Source of the DNA: Rehmannia glutinosa
Taxonomy: Eukaryota; Streptophyta; Magnoliopsida; Lamiales; Orobanchaceae
Length of the DNA stretch: 64,000 nt
Direction: 5' to 3'
Assembly (NCBI GenBank): GCA_016081115.2
Contig: JABTTQ020000184.1
Location: forward strand, 62,035 to 126,034
Shown here in pieces: positions 47,640 to 58,847 of this stretch. Under the pieces are notes generated by a model. That model saw only the letters and a program-made list of their open reading frames with translations, did not search any database and was not told the origin of the DNA. The translations under genes and the position numbers were made by a program. Within the stretch, counting starts at the first letter, position 1, and every line of letters begins with the position of its first letter.

Positions 47640-48928
47640 ATCATTCTTTCGATTTCATCTTTCAAGTGGGTGCATTTTGCGCTGTGGTGTGCCCACATTC
47701 ATTGTGAAAACGACAAAACTCATTGTTCTTCACCAACGGAGTGTACTTATCAAATCTAGGCCTCCCCCGACACCTCTCCTCGCTTTGATTTCTTCCGGGG
47801 CGCTTTATCCTCCTTGTCCTCCACCTTATCTCTCCTTTTACTCCCTTCTTCCTTCTTCATCTTCCTAGCTTCTTCCAAATTAATGTACCTCTCGCCCTTA
47901 CTAGCCAACAACTCATCAAAAGTTTTGGCGGCTCAATCACCAAAGATTCGAAAAATTCTCCATCCCTCAATCCCGGGCCAATGCATTCGTCAAAATCTCT
48001 CGGACTAGGCGAGGGTACTTATCGGCCATTTCTTTGTGAAGTCTTTGGATGTAACTCCTCGACCCTTCTCCCTCCTTCTCGTTTGATACTAAATAGTGTC
48101 AAAAGGGCTTTCGACGATCTTCATGCGGCTAGTGAATCGATGCATAAACACTGAACTAAATTCATCGAAATTCCTTATTGAATTCGGGAGAAGTTGGGAG
48201 AACCGTTCTTTGCGCCGATTTGGTGAGGGTTGTCGGGAACACCGCACATTACTCCGTCTCGAGAACCTATGTAAGACGCCGCATTTTCAAACCAACAAAG
48301 ATGATCCCATGGGTCCGTCGTGCCGTCATACTCAAAACTCGAGCTCAGAGGAAGCGGCAACTCGTCGCCCATCACCTCCTCCGTGAATGGTGTCCCTCTC
48401 CGAACACGAGGAACAAAGGCTCGCCGGCGCCCCCGCTTACTCTCTCCGGCATCTCTCTCACTTCCTCGGAGGTCATTCATCCGCTCCGACCAATCAGGAT
48501 CGTCTGGTGGTGGTATGCTCCGTAGCACGAGATGAGTGCTCCTCCTCCACCACCGGAGCTCGCCGTCCTCTATCACCTCCCTCTAGATTTCTAGCTTCCT
48601 ACGGCCCCCCGGGGTGGTGATAGGAGGTGGTGGCGGCACCAAGTGGCTCAACCTCCGCTCCACAAAGATGCTCCACCGCCGCAAAGAATAAAATTACCCA
48701 ACTATTCAAAAAACATGGCCCCAATATCCCCCCCGCCGAGGATAATGGGATAAGCCACCCTGAGTTACTCCCGGATTTTCCTGATGTGGATCCTCCACCG
48801 GAGATGGTGGTGGATGCACACCCCTCTCCTGAGTCACTCCCCCTGGTGTATCAACCATGGGAGTGCGGTTGAGATCTCTGTCAAATTCCTCCGAGATCCT
48901 CCGTAATCGCCCTTGAAACCTCACTCAT
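47640..48928 (-). pseudogene. Tat-lineage gag, frame-interrupted
   Basis: Begins at 48928 (MSEVSRAITEDLGG), 13 bases below the primer-binding site. Later pieces include a typical Ty3 gag stretch (PLPLSSSFEYDGTTDPWDHLCWFENAAS, shown here in parts: FEYDGTTDPWDHL at about 48300) and a segment near 47900 encoding FDELLASKGERYINLEEARK, then a lysine-rich linker. Stops and frame changes interrupt it. It would form the particle core. Confidence 0.7.
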
Positions 48929-48940
48929 CAGCTCAAAATT

Positions 48941-48957
48941 TCCCACAGACGGCGCCA
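48941..48957 (-). other. Primer-binding site of the Tat element
   Basis: The minus strand reads TGGCGCCGTCTGTGGGA three bases inside the LTR. This TGGCGCCGT form is usual for Tat and Athila elements; I do not assign the tRNA. Confidence 0.7.
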
Positions 48958-48960
48958 AAT

Positions 48961-49429
48961 TGGTGATACCCGAAAATGTCCGACGGCTATGATCATTTGA
49001 GCTCCTCGTGCACTGATCGACCTCCTCCACTCTACCGAACACCGCAGAAAGGGGGTGAGGGTTTTTCGCGTGCCCTCTCCGACGCTCAAGTCGAATTTAT
49101 CCAAAGAAGGTAGAAAATACTCAAATATCTTATGGAATAGTAAAAATGCATTAGCCTTGGACATACCGACGAATGACTATTTATAAGGCTTAGTTAGAGT
49201 TTCCGCATTTTAGGAAACGGTTAAGGAAGAATCTGTCGAGGCATTTGTTACAAAATCCTATCTAATCGATGAGTTTAAATTAGTCTTGGAGATATATTGA
49301 GCATATCAATCAATCCCGAGCACACAATCCTTCTAGAAAATGGGCCCTAAGGAATAATTCTCAATGGGCCGGAGTGAGCTTTGGCTATGGGGCTCGCTCA
49401 TCGCCTCGGCCCATTTTATCTTTGAATCA
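48961..49429 (-). repeat. 5' LTR of the Tat element
   Basis: Starts tggtgatacccg on the plus strand beside the primer-binding site and ends tttgaatca, so it is TG...CA on the element strand, 469 bp. The first 33 bases recur at 42439. Confidence 0.7.
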
Positions 49430-49740
49430 ATAAAGCGAGATTAAAACATTATAGAAACAACTCGTAAAACAAATATGAACCAAAAAGAGCATAAAAATAG
49501 GTAAAAGTTGCATCGAAACAAATAAAAAACATAAAAACAACCAAAAACAAAATAAACAACATAGAAATAAGTATGAAACAAATGAAATAACATAGAAAAC
49601 AATCCAAGAACAAAAAAAATTAAAAAAGCATAACATGTCCAAAAAAGTGCAAGAGCATAAAATGTCGAAAAAGAGTCGGTAGTGTATTTAGTATCCTTTC
49701 TCCCGGAATGGTTGGGTATTTTGGAATTAACTCTAAATAT

Positions 49741-50295
49741 TAACTAAAAAAGATTTTTTCAAAGCTAGATGATGGAGACGGTAGCGGCCCAAGATTTAGT
49801 CCAATGATAAAATCTAGTACAGATCACGTTATCACGTCCCCATTGTTAAGAGGATTGGGCCCAACAGCATTGGGCTTATGATTTTCGTACAATCGAACAG
49901 TAGGGCCCGCGAATCACACTATAAATCAACTTCGTAGGTTAAATAATTTTGAAATAGGGATTTCCGCAATATAAAATGAAAGTAATACCGTAGGTTAAAT
50001 ATTACTTGCATTATTTCAGAATGAGTTTGACCACTATTATTTTCATTGACATCAATCCCACCAGAAAGAGGCTTAAAGCCTAAGTATATGGAAATTTTGG
50101 GATAGATACATTTGTTGTTTCAATCTATTTAAGATTTTTAGATTAGAGTGGTGGTTGCCTGGTTGGTAAAATTCATAATTTTGTGATCAATGCAGGATAA
50201 TGGTGGGGACCAAAACCACGCAATTAATTTAGCTTATTGCAATCTTCCAATAATTTACATAAATTGCACATTGTTCACTTTTACTGGCATCTTTA
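49741..50295. other. Intergenic
   Basis: No gene or clear repeat seen. Confidence 0.4.
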
Positions 50296-52260
50296 TGTCG
50301 GGCTCTCACTAATCGCTATAAGTTATACACTCGGGCATATCGGATCCGTTTAAAGTCCGCATTGTTCAACTTTTAAAATGTCTCGAGAGTTTATAAAATC
50401 TTTAAAAGTATTCGATAAGTTTATAAAGAAAAAAATTTAGAAGGGTGATGTGGAAATTACCAATATAGCCTCGTCAGGTCGAGTTGACCATCTTGACCTC
50501 GCCTCGCGAAATTACTAAAGTACCCTCGGGATCCGCGGCTTTTTATATGGGTCCCGACCGAAAATCTTGGTCGGGTCGGGTCGCTCATGAGCCACGCATC
50601 CGTCGATCGGGCGCCACGTGTACGGTGATCCGCCTCACCCGGTGAAACGATCTATAAATACGCACGAAATTCACGGTAAAGGTAACTTGTCATTATTCTA
50701 AATTACCTCGCTCTTTAGCTTTCTAAGTACCTCAACTACCCGATTCGACTTAGGCATCGGAGGGCCTTAGCCGGGAGCCATCCGGCTAACTTAACGTGCG
50801 TTCTGTTTCAGTACCTCGAACAAAATACCTCACCTAGCTTTTGGGGGATCTCGGCCGCCGTGTCGCCGTGGAACACACTTCACCTCGCTTTGTGGGTCCC
50901 TAGGTCGTGCACATCCGATTTACCTTCCTAAATCGGTTGCGCGCGCCGTCGTGGGGGAAAAGAGGTCTCAGCTAAAGATGGAGGAGACACCGGGGAACCC
51001 ATTGGAAACACCTAAGCATGTGTCAAGACACCTCGGGTCGTGGAGGACCCTCCTCGGGAAACATCACCACCCGCCCGCTTCACTTGGCGGGACCATCTTT
51101 CGTTCGGGAGGAGGAGCGAGGATGATTCACATGAAGGCTAGTGACTTTGAGAAAATCTTTGGAAAAAATGTTGGAGGATAGGGAAAGAAAGGGCAAGAAG
51201 GCTATGGAGGCCCCTCCGAGGTCCCCAGGGAAGGGGGAATGTGGAAAAACAAAACGAAGTCTTAGTTGATTTGGAAGAGGTGGCTAGTCAGTTTGTCAAG
51301 CCACCGAGGAGAGAGAGGAGGTCGTGGGCGAACCGGTCCCAATAAGCCACGGGACATACACGAATCGAGTGAACAAATCGAGCATGTTACTCGACAACCG
51401 GATGATTTGAGGCGGAGGGGAGCTGTAACATCCGCTTTGCGAGAAAAGGGGATCTCCATTTTCTCCGAGATCTAGCCGAGGTGGTCACGCCCGAACTTCA
51501 AGCTTCGATCTCCGAAATATGATGGGAATAGGGACCTCGGGAACATCTCACCGCTTTAGACCATGTGATGCAATTGTATGGGCGATCGGATGCCATGGAC
51601 GCTAGAATATTCATCACAACGCCGAGGAAAAGCGCAGAATGGTTCATGGGATTACCAGGGGAAGCTGTGGTTTCTTACTAACAAAGCAGTGGCTCGAAAG
51701 TTCTTATACCGATTCGCAAGCCAAAAGCGAGCTCGAAGGTCGGCCTCGCATTTGTTCACTATAAGGCGAGGAGGTGAAAGAGTCGTTCAGGGAATTCATA
51801 AATCGGTTCAATGATGAAGCATTGGAGGTACAAGATATGCGAATTGACATGATGACTAATATCCTTATCCTTGGATTGCAAAAAGGACCATTAGATCGCT
51901 CGCTCGCTCGAACCGCCTGTCGATAAGGAAGCGATTAATGGAAGTGACCAGAAATACATACAAGAGGAAGAGATGAATGCCCTTAAAGACGGGAGTGGTC
52001 CCGAGTGGCTCGGGCTCCACGCGAGGGGAGGGATCTTAGAGAGAGGCTTCGGTTTAGGGTCGAGAGGCCTAAACCGAGGTCCGATCAAGATCGCCCAGAG
52101 CCGAGGCACAATAGATATACTGCTGAACGCACCCCGAAGTCACGCTCTAATGGCCATAGAGCGAATCGATATGCTAAGGTGGCCAAAAAGATGAAGACGA
52201 CCTCGGGTCGAAGAAATATGGATAAATATTGTCGCTTCCACAAGGACTTTGGATTGAACT
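50296..52260 (+). mobile_element. Truncated Ty3 retrotransposon, 5' LTR and gag only
   Basis: An LTR-like stretch (about 50296-50940) begins tgtcgggctctc, contains a TATA-type box (tctataaatacgc, near 50650) and CG-rich upstream sequence. A degenerate primer-binding site (gcgccgtcgtgggggaaa, about 50943) follows, then gag. Nothing of pol or a 3' LTR is present. It runs opposite to the Tat element next to it. LTR limits are approximate. Confidence 0.55.
50976..52250 (+). pseudogene. Ty3 (Tat-like) gag fragment
   Basis: Starts MEETPGNPLETP at 50976. Later segments encode FKLRSPKYDGNRD-like sequence and MQLYGRSDAMDARIF (about 51570-51620), AEWFMGLPGEAVVSY, then KYIQEEEMNALKDG (about 51955), an arrangement typical of Tat gag. 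The end has DKYCRFHKDFG (about 52225), the start of the zinc-knuckle region, and then coding similarity stops. Several frame shifts. Confidence 0.65.
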
Positions 52261-53090
52261 TGACTTTTGAATTAAATTTTGGGGTTAGCTAGTTATATAT
52301 AATATATAAATTATAATACTAAAATTTCTTGATAATGTGCACTGGGCTTGAGCTCGGTAAAGGCCGCATGTGGCTCCGCCCATGACAACATACAAAAGAC
52401 CAATCAAGTTTTCCATGCCTTTAATATTCGTAATTACGTTATTCCAATATTTTTTGTTGAGTCACAAAGAGAAAAAAAATGAAAATAATTGTGCAGGAGT
52501 AAACTTTACTATTCATTTGGTCAATGTATTAATATGCTTTATCTTTTATGTATTTTGACTGTATACCTCTAAATCAATCGAAGTGAGAACTATTCGACAG
52601 GTTTAAGCGCATTTTCGACGTGGAATTTTACAAAATTTCAGGCCGAATCAACTCCAATTTCAGTTTTAAATCAACAATCAAGTCTTTAATCCCCCTCAAA
52701 AAAAAACAATCAAGTCTTTAATCAAATAACATAAATACATAATCTAGCTCATTCCAACCAGTAGTTATCTATCTCTATTTACATAGTTACATGTATATTA
52801 ATCTATCTCATTCCAACCATTAGTTACATAGTTACAATCAAGTTCAGTTGGTATTTTAATATACTGGATGAATATTACATGTATAATAAAACATCATGAT
52901 ATAAAACATAGCTTTTATCATTGAAATATTATATACAATACCGTAAAGAATAATATATGCAAGCGAGAAAAATATATACTTTAGCAAATTGGATTTATAA
53001 TTAAATAATTAATTGAAAAGTGCACACACACATCACTTTGCATTTCACTGGACAACCCAATATGATAGTTGAACAAAGCGCTTATGGCAT
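52261..53090. other. Intergenic, small local duplications
   Basis: No gene seen. Two short imperfect duplications occur: caatcaagtctttaat at about 52675 and 52707, and ctcattccaaccagtagtta / ctcattccaaccattagtta at 52749 and 52809. Confidence 0.5.
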
Positions 53091-53099
53091 TTAAATACC

Positions 53100-53900
53100 C
53101 ATCTTTTTAAAGTTAATACAAACTTTTTACGCTTCCCGATGGAATTTTACCTAAATTTACGTTTCGGTGCAATTTTACCTAAATTTACGCTCCCGCTCTT
53201 TTTTACACAACAATACGTTCAAAGAAAAATTCCGGAAAATTTTACGATTTGTTTCAACATTGTTTCAAACATGTTTCAAACATGTTTTTCGTGTTTCAAC
53301 ATTGTTTCAAACATGTTTCTTTTAATAAAAATAGGTAAAAAATTGTATTTAAACATCGAAAACTTCATTAAAACAACAAAAAATATCGAACAACATTAAA
53401 AAGGGTATGAAAACAACCTAAAAACAACGTAAAAAATATTAAAAACACAACATGAATAAAAAGAGCTTAAAATAGGTAAAAATTATATTCACACATTGAA
53501 TACAACATGAAAACAACAAAAAAATTATTAGAACAACATTAAAAATATTATAAAACAACACCGAAACAATAGAAACAATGTACAAAATAATATATGAATA
53601 AAAAAACAGTATAAAAAATAGGTTAAAGTTACTTTGAAACATCGAAACAACAAAGAAACAACATATAAACAATAAAAAAAACAAATTTAAACAACTCGAA
53701 ACAACTTATATAACATATAAAACAATGCGGGGGAAAAAAAAAAAGCGAAAAAATTAAAAATAATCAAAAAATAGCAAGGAGCGTAAAAAAAAATTTAAGA
53801 CAAAAGTAGAAAAATAAGACAAGAAAGTAATAAGGCGTATTGTATGATAATGGACAAAATTCAAAGCGTATTTTGTGTAATTTCCCCTTGAACAAATGCC
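53100..53900. repeat. Second copy of the A-rich dispersed repeat
   Basis: Shares motifs with the repeat flanking the Tat element: ttgtttcaaacatgtttc near its start, then aaacaac, cattaaaaa, agcttaaaataggtaaaaatt and acatcgaa blocks in several imperfect copies of about 140-170 bp. Edges carry ttacgct-type inverted matches. No coding potential. Confidence 0.55.
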
Positions 53901-54088
53901 AAGGAAGGCCCAATAACAAGGCTCATAAACACAGACATGCCTGCTGGCCCATTTCACAAAAAGAAATATTTAAGGGAAAAAAGAAAAAGACAATTCAAAA
54001 TTGTGTTTCTTCCTGTAAATTCGGCAGTGTCATCCCTCCCTCTTACTTTTCTTTTCAAATTCTCTTGAGCTGCTATCTGATTCTCAGG

Positions 54089-54181
54089 TAAAATCTCTTT
54101 CTCACTCTACATTTTCATACACGTCCATTTATGTATCTTTGCATCAAACAAAAATCCGTAGATTATCCTTTCCTCTATTAG
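54089..54181 (+). other. Inferred intron in the exportin-2 5' leader
   Basis: A donor (gattctcag|gtaaaatct) at 54088/54089 and an acceptor after a pyrimidine-rich stretch (cctttcctctattag|catt) near 54181 bound a 93-base AT-rich segment just upstream of the start codon. This is inference; no transcript seen. Confidence 0.35.
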
Positions 54182-54210
54182 CATTCGAATACCGCTTAAA
54201 TCTAGACCTA

Positions 54211-54219
54211 AAACCCTAA
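54211..54219 (+). promoter_or_regulatory. Telo-box (AAACCCTAA) in the exportin-2 leader
   Basis: AAACCCTAA lies 30 bases upstream of the start codon. Telo-boxes are common near transcription starts of plant genes active in dividing cells, such as ribosomal and nuclear transport genes. A role here is inferred from position only. Confidence 0.4.
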
Positions 54220-54248
54220 CGGTCATACACGCTTACTGTCAAATCGAA

Positions 54249-57152
54249 ATGGAATGGAACCCAGAAACCCTACAATTTCTCTCACAATGTTTCCTTAACA
54301 CACTATCCCCCCCCGAACCTCGGCGCCGCGGAGGCCGCGCTGGCGGACGCCGCCGATCGACCTAACTACGGCCTCGCCGTTCTCAGACTCGTTGCGGAAC
54401 CCTCTGTTGATGAACAGATCCGCCAATCAGCTGCTGTTAACTTCAAAAACCACCTCAAAGGTCATTGGGCGCCGCAGCCCAACGATCCGGTTCGGGTTAT
54501 CGTACCTGACCCGGAAAAGGAACAAATTAAATCGTTAATTGTCACTTTGATGGTGAATTCCTCCCCAAAAATTCAAGCGCAGCTAAGTGAAGCCCTAACT
54601 ATTATTGGGAAACATGATTTTCCAAAAGCTTGGCCGACTTTGTTGCCGGAAGTAGTTGTGACTTTGGATAAATTGAGTCAGGCGAATGATTATGCTTCGG
54701 TGAATGGTGTTTTAGCGATGATTAATTCTTTGTTTAAGAAATTCAGGTACCAGTTTAAGACAAATGAGTTGTTGCTCGATTTGAAATATTGCCTCGATAA
54801 CTTTGCAAAGCCATTGTTGGAAGTTTTTAAACGGACTGCAGGTTTTATTGACCAGGCTCTGGGTTCTAGCACTGCAAATGTGAGTGTTCTCAAGGGTTAT
54901 ATAGAGTCGCAGAGATTGTGTTGTAGGATTTTTATTCACTAAATTTTATGGAGTTGCCAGAATTTTTGAGGATCATATGGATGAGTGGATGGTTGAGTTC
55001 AAGAAATATTTGACTTTAAAATATTCTGCTTTGGAAGATAGTGGAAACGATGGGCTTGCTTTGGTGGATGAGTTGCGAGCTTCTGTCTGTGAGAATATTA
55101 GCCTGTATATGGAGAAAGAGGAGGAGATATTTCAGAAATATTTGGGTGGGTTTGTGGAGGTTGTGTGGGGACTTTTGGTAGTCGTGTCGAATTCATCTAG
55201 TCGAGAGAGGTTGACTGTGACTGCTATTAAGTTTCTCACCACTGTTAGTACGAGTGTTCATCATACTTTGTTTGCTAGGGATGATATTTTGCAACAGATT
55301 TGCCAGAGTATTGTAATTCCCAATGTGATGCTAAGGGATGAGGATGAGGAGCTTTTTGAGATGAATTATGTGGAGTTCATTAGGAGAGATATGGAAGGCA
55401 GTGACCTTGATACTAGGAGGAGGATTGCTTGTGAACTCCTAAAGGGAATTGCTATGAATTATAAGGAGAAGGTCACTGAGAAAGTTTCTGCTCAGATACA
55501 GTCTCTTTTGGCCTCATTTGCAGAGAACCCAGCTGCGAATTGGAAGCACAAAGACTGTTCAATCTATTTGGTTGTATCCCTCGCCACAAAGAAAGCTGGT
55601 GGAAATTCTGTTTCCACTGATCTTGTTGATGTTGAGAACTTTTTGGGTCTGTTATTGTCCCGAGCTGCGAAATCAAGACGTGGATGGATTCCCAATGTTG
55701 AAAGCTGGTGCATTGAAGTTCTTCACCATGTTTAGGAATCAGATCTCTAAACCTGTTGCAATGGCATTGCTTCCAGATGTGGTTCGCTTCCTCACCTCGG
55801 AGTCAAATGTGGTGCATTCATATGCTGCCAGCTGCATTGAGAAGCTTTTGCTGGTTAGGGATGAGGGGGAAGGGCAAGATACTCAGCTGAAGATGTCAGT
55901 CAATTCCTGCTTGCTTTGATGACCAATCTTTTTAATGCCCTGCACAAGCCAGAGTCCGAGGAGAATCAGTATGTCATGAAGTGTATCATGCGGGTTCTTG
56001 GCGTTGCTAATGTTTCTCGCGAGGTTGCTTTACCTTGCATCAATGGTCTGGCAACTGTTCTGAATAGGGTTTGTGAAAACCCCAAAAATCCCGCCTTTAA
56101 CCACTATATGTTTGAATCAGTGGCTCTTCTAATCAGACGTGCTTGTGAGCAGGATCCATCGCTGATTTCAGCATTTGAAACAAGCCTTCTGCCCAGCTTA
56201 CAGATGATCTTATCCAGAGATGTTAGTGAGTTCTTCCCTTACGCATTCCAGCTGCTGGCTCAGCTTGTTGACTTGAATCGATCTCCTTTACCAGGAAACT
56301 ATATGGAGATTTTTGCATTACTTCTTTTGCCCGATTCGTGGAAAAAGTCTGGAAATGTTCCAGCTCTTGTTCGTTTGCTCCAGGCCTTCCTCAGAAAGGC
56401 ACCGCATGAGCTAAATCAGCTAGGGAGATTGTCTAGCGTTCTTGGAATATTCAACACTCTAGTTTCATCGCCTAGTACTGATGAGCAAGGATTTTATGTG
56501 CTCAACACTGTGATTGAGAATCTTGGATACGATGTGATCTCACCGTACATTAGCCATATTTGGGTGGCTTTGTTTAATCGGCTGCAAAACCACAGGACAG
56601 TGAAATTTATCAAGTCTCTTGTTATATTTATGTCACTTTTTCTAGTGAAGCATGGATCTCAAAATCTTGTTAGCTCAATGAATGCTGTTCAACCTGATGT
56701 TTTCCTGACAATTTTGGAGCAGTTTTGGATACCCAATCTCAAGCTGATCACAGGTTCAATTGAGATGAAATTAACTTCTGTTGCTTCAACTAGACTTATA
56801 TGTGAATCATTGTCGCCATCAGATTCAAAGCTTTGGGGAAAAATGCTTGACAGCATCGTTACACTTCTTTCACGTCCGGAGGAGGACAGAGTGAAAGAGG
56901 ATCTTGAAGTTCCGGATTTTGGTGAAACTGTTGGTTATAGTGCCACATTTGTCCACCTTTACAATGCTGGGAGGAAAGAAGAGGACCCTCTTCGAGAAAT
57001 TAATGATCGAAGCAATTTTTGGTTTCATCTTTGGGAAACCTTTCTGCTCGTTCCCCTGGAGCATACCCCGAATCATTAATGAAAATCTGGAACCAGCAAA
57101 TCAAGCTGCATTATTTCAACTTTGCAGTTCCTATAATGTGACAATTGTATGA
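54249..57152 (+). CDS. CAS: Exportin-2 (CAS/CSE1, importin-alpha re-exporter), frame broken by small indels
   Basis: This karyopherin returns importin-alpha from nucleus to cytoplasm with RanGTP. The N-terminus begins MEWNPETLQFLSQCF; an importin-beta N-terminal block follows (LRLVAEPSVDEQIRQSAAVN, FKNHLKGHW). Then come KHDFPKAWPTLLPEV, CLDNFAKPLLE, DEDEELFEMNYVEFIRRDME, DTRRRIACELLKG, NWKHKDCSIYLVVSLATKKA, FPMLKAGALKFFTMFRNQIS, VVHSYAASCIEKLLL, ENQYVMKCIMRVLGVA, NHYMFESVALLIRRACE, FPYAFQLLAQLVDLNR, SGNVPALVRLLQAFL, SPSTDEQGFYVLNTVIENL and FWIPNLKLITGS, in CAS order. Stop at 57152. The span of 968 codons fits the family, and no intron is needed, as in Arabidopsis CAS. Frame breaks occur near 54330, 54930, 54965, 55642, 55660, 55867, 57009 and 57068, nearly all one base missing from a homopolymer. 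I favour sequence error over a pseudogene. Confidence 0.9.
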
Positions 57153-58739
57153 GACAGAAGCTGTCTTATGGTATGATATACGTTCGTTAACTGCTGTTCG
57201 TTTTATCATGTTAAGGTTTATGTAATAGGACTGCATTTTGGCATTTTGAACAGTTTGTTATTATTTTTAACATACTGACTCATGCTTAAACATGGACGGA
57301 GGTGGCGAGGTGGGAGGGGGAGAAAGGCAATTTTTTACTTTAAGTTTGATTTAAAGTTGTTGAAAACATATTGGCAATTTACTGTTTATAGAAAACCTAA
57401 ATTGTTGTAACTTGTATTTGTCTTCTCAGAATATTGTTGTGCATCAGTTCGTAATAAGTTTCTCTTGTTCTACGATGTATTGCCTCACAAAAAGAAATAA
57501 TAGCCCTATGAGCGCCTTCAAGACATTTCCGTTTTATTTGCTTTTATCTTGGTTCAACTCTTCATTGACTGCTAATTCATTCTTCTGAAGTGTGAGCCTT
57601 AGTCTATCATACTCATTCCTTAATGGGTTAGGTCAATATGGTCATTCATTTTTACTTGGTATATTTGTGACTCTATTTCAGAAATATTAACCCTGTTCTC
57701 GTGCTAATACATCGATCCATTTCAGTCTTTTCGTGTGTCTAATTTGTTTCTCTTCTGTTCTTTCAGGAATGATAATTTAATGATGGAAGCAGCAGAATGG
57801 TTTCTGGTCATACATTATGGGTCTGATAATTTTCGGTGTTATCATGTCTACAAGCATGCAGATCTCTTGCAGCCAATCAATTGGGTCAGATAAGTTGTTA
57901 TTCTGGTATTTTTCACTCTTATAATGTTGGATTTTGTAGAGTCATCTGGTCAATGGTCATGTTAAATTCCCCTGGATGGAGCTGACTAACATCACCTCAT
58001 ATGAATTTGGTTTTCTGGAGACTGCCTCCCGGGTTTGCTTCAATATTTTATATATTTTTTCACATGCGTTGATTTAGTTATGGTTTATTTTTCTGTGCCT
58101 TTTATATCAAGTGAGTTTTTATGGAACGCAAAACTTTTATTTATCGAATCACACAAAAATGATCTGTACTATTTTGTACATCATATATTCACATGCTATA
58201 CAATTTACAAATTTCTTTCTCAAAATTCAAATTTGCCAAATACCAATAACGAAGAATAACACCCCTACTACATACACGAATAGATAAATACTTTTAAAAG
58301 ACAATTGACTTTCAAAATTTATTGGAAAATCGTGGAGATAATAAATAAATTATTTGTGGAATAGTTTAACTTATAGTAATGTATATGATCAGGCCTCTCT
58401 ATTTTAACTACTCAATTCTGGCTCAGACACGTGAATTAAACTCTAAACTATGGGAAATGTTAAAAATTACCTCCTTGGAATGAGAGGATAATTATGGGAT
58501 TTGAGAATTGCATGTCAAGTGGATTTCCACCAAATTAGTCATTGATGTAATTAATTAATTTATTTAATTCCTTATTTAGTTGCTATTACATATTGACAAT
58601 TTTCATATAGGACCGGCTTACTGATCCTTTTTCGTCAGACGGATTGCACCAATGATCCGACCATCTCAGTTTTTTTCCCTTTCGCTGCCTTTTCTTTTTA
58701 CTGGGGTTCTCTCTCTTCTACCATATCGTCTTCCCATCA

Positions 58740-58740
<1 letters not shown>
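57153..58740. other. Exportin-2 3' flank and intergenic
   Basis: The first part is the expected 3' untranslated region. No further gene supported: the longest frames lack recognisable motifs and the sequence is AT-rich. Confidence 0.45.

Positions 58741-58742
<2 letters not shown>

Positions 58743-58813
<71 letters not shown>
58743..58813. repeat. Compound microsatellite (TC)n(AC)n
   Basis: An uninterrupted TC run to about 58782 passes directly into an AC run to about 58813. Probably highly variable in length. Confidence 0.95.
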
Positions 58814-58814
<1 letters not shown>

Positions 58815-58847
58815 TTAAATAGTGGAAAGAATCGTCTCTGCTAGTTC

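Larger units (their letters stand above)
42439..49429 (-). mobile_element. Tat-lineage Ty3 retrotransposon, 3' LTR almost lost
   Basis: On the minus strand the order is 5' LTR, primer-binding site, gag, protease, RT, RNase H, a second archaeal-type RNase H, integrase, then a long 3' untranslated region with tandem repeats. Integrase after RNase H marks Ty3, and the extra archaeal-type RNase H marks the Tat group. A 33-bp block identical to the LTR's inner end remains at the left (42439-42471). Both edges abut the same A-rich repeat. Confidence 0.85.
41905..49740. repeat. A-rich dispersed repeat, interrupted by the Tat element
   Basis: Sequence at about 41905-42438 and 49430-49740 is rich in aacaacattaaaaac, aaacatcgaa and ataggtaaaa motifs and is repeated again at 53.1-53.9 kb. 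The outer edges share an inverted acaaaaatacccaa / ttgggtattttgg match, suggesting a non-autonomous transposon of about 0.85 kb into which the Tat element inserted. Confidence 0.5.

Noticed and set aside
53439..53684. Hydrophobic minus-strand frames in the A-rich repeats (also at 42163 and 49427)
   Set aside because: Phe/Leu/Ile-rich products are expected from A-rich DNA read on the other strand; they do not indicate membrane proteins.
54249..57152. Calling exportin-2 a pseudogene or splitting it into several genes
   Set aside because: The pieces are collinear, conserved and separated by single-base homopolymer differences rather than scattered decay.
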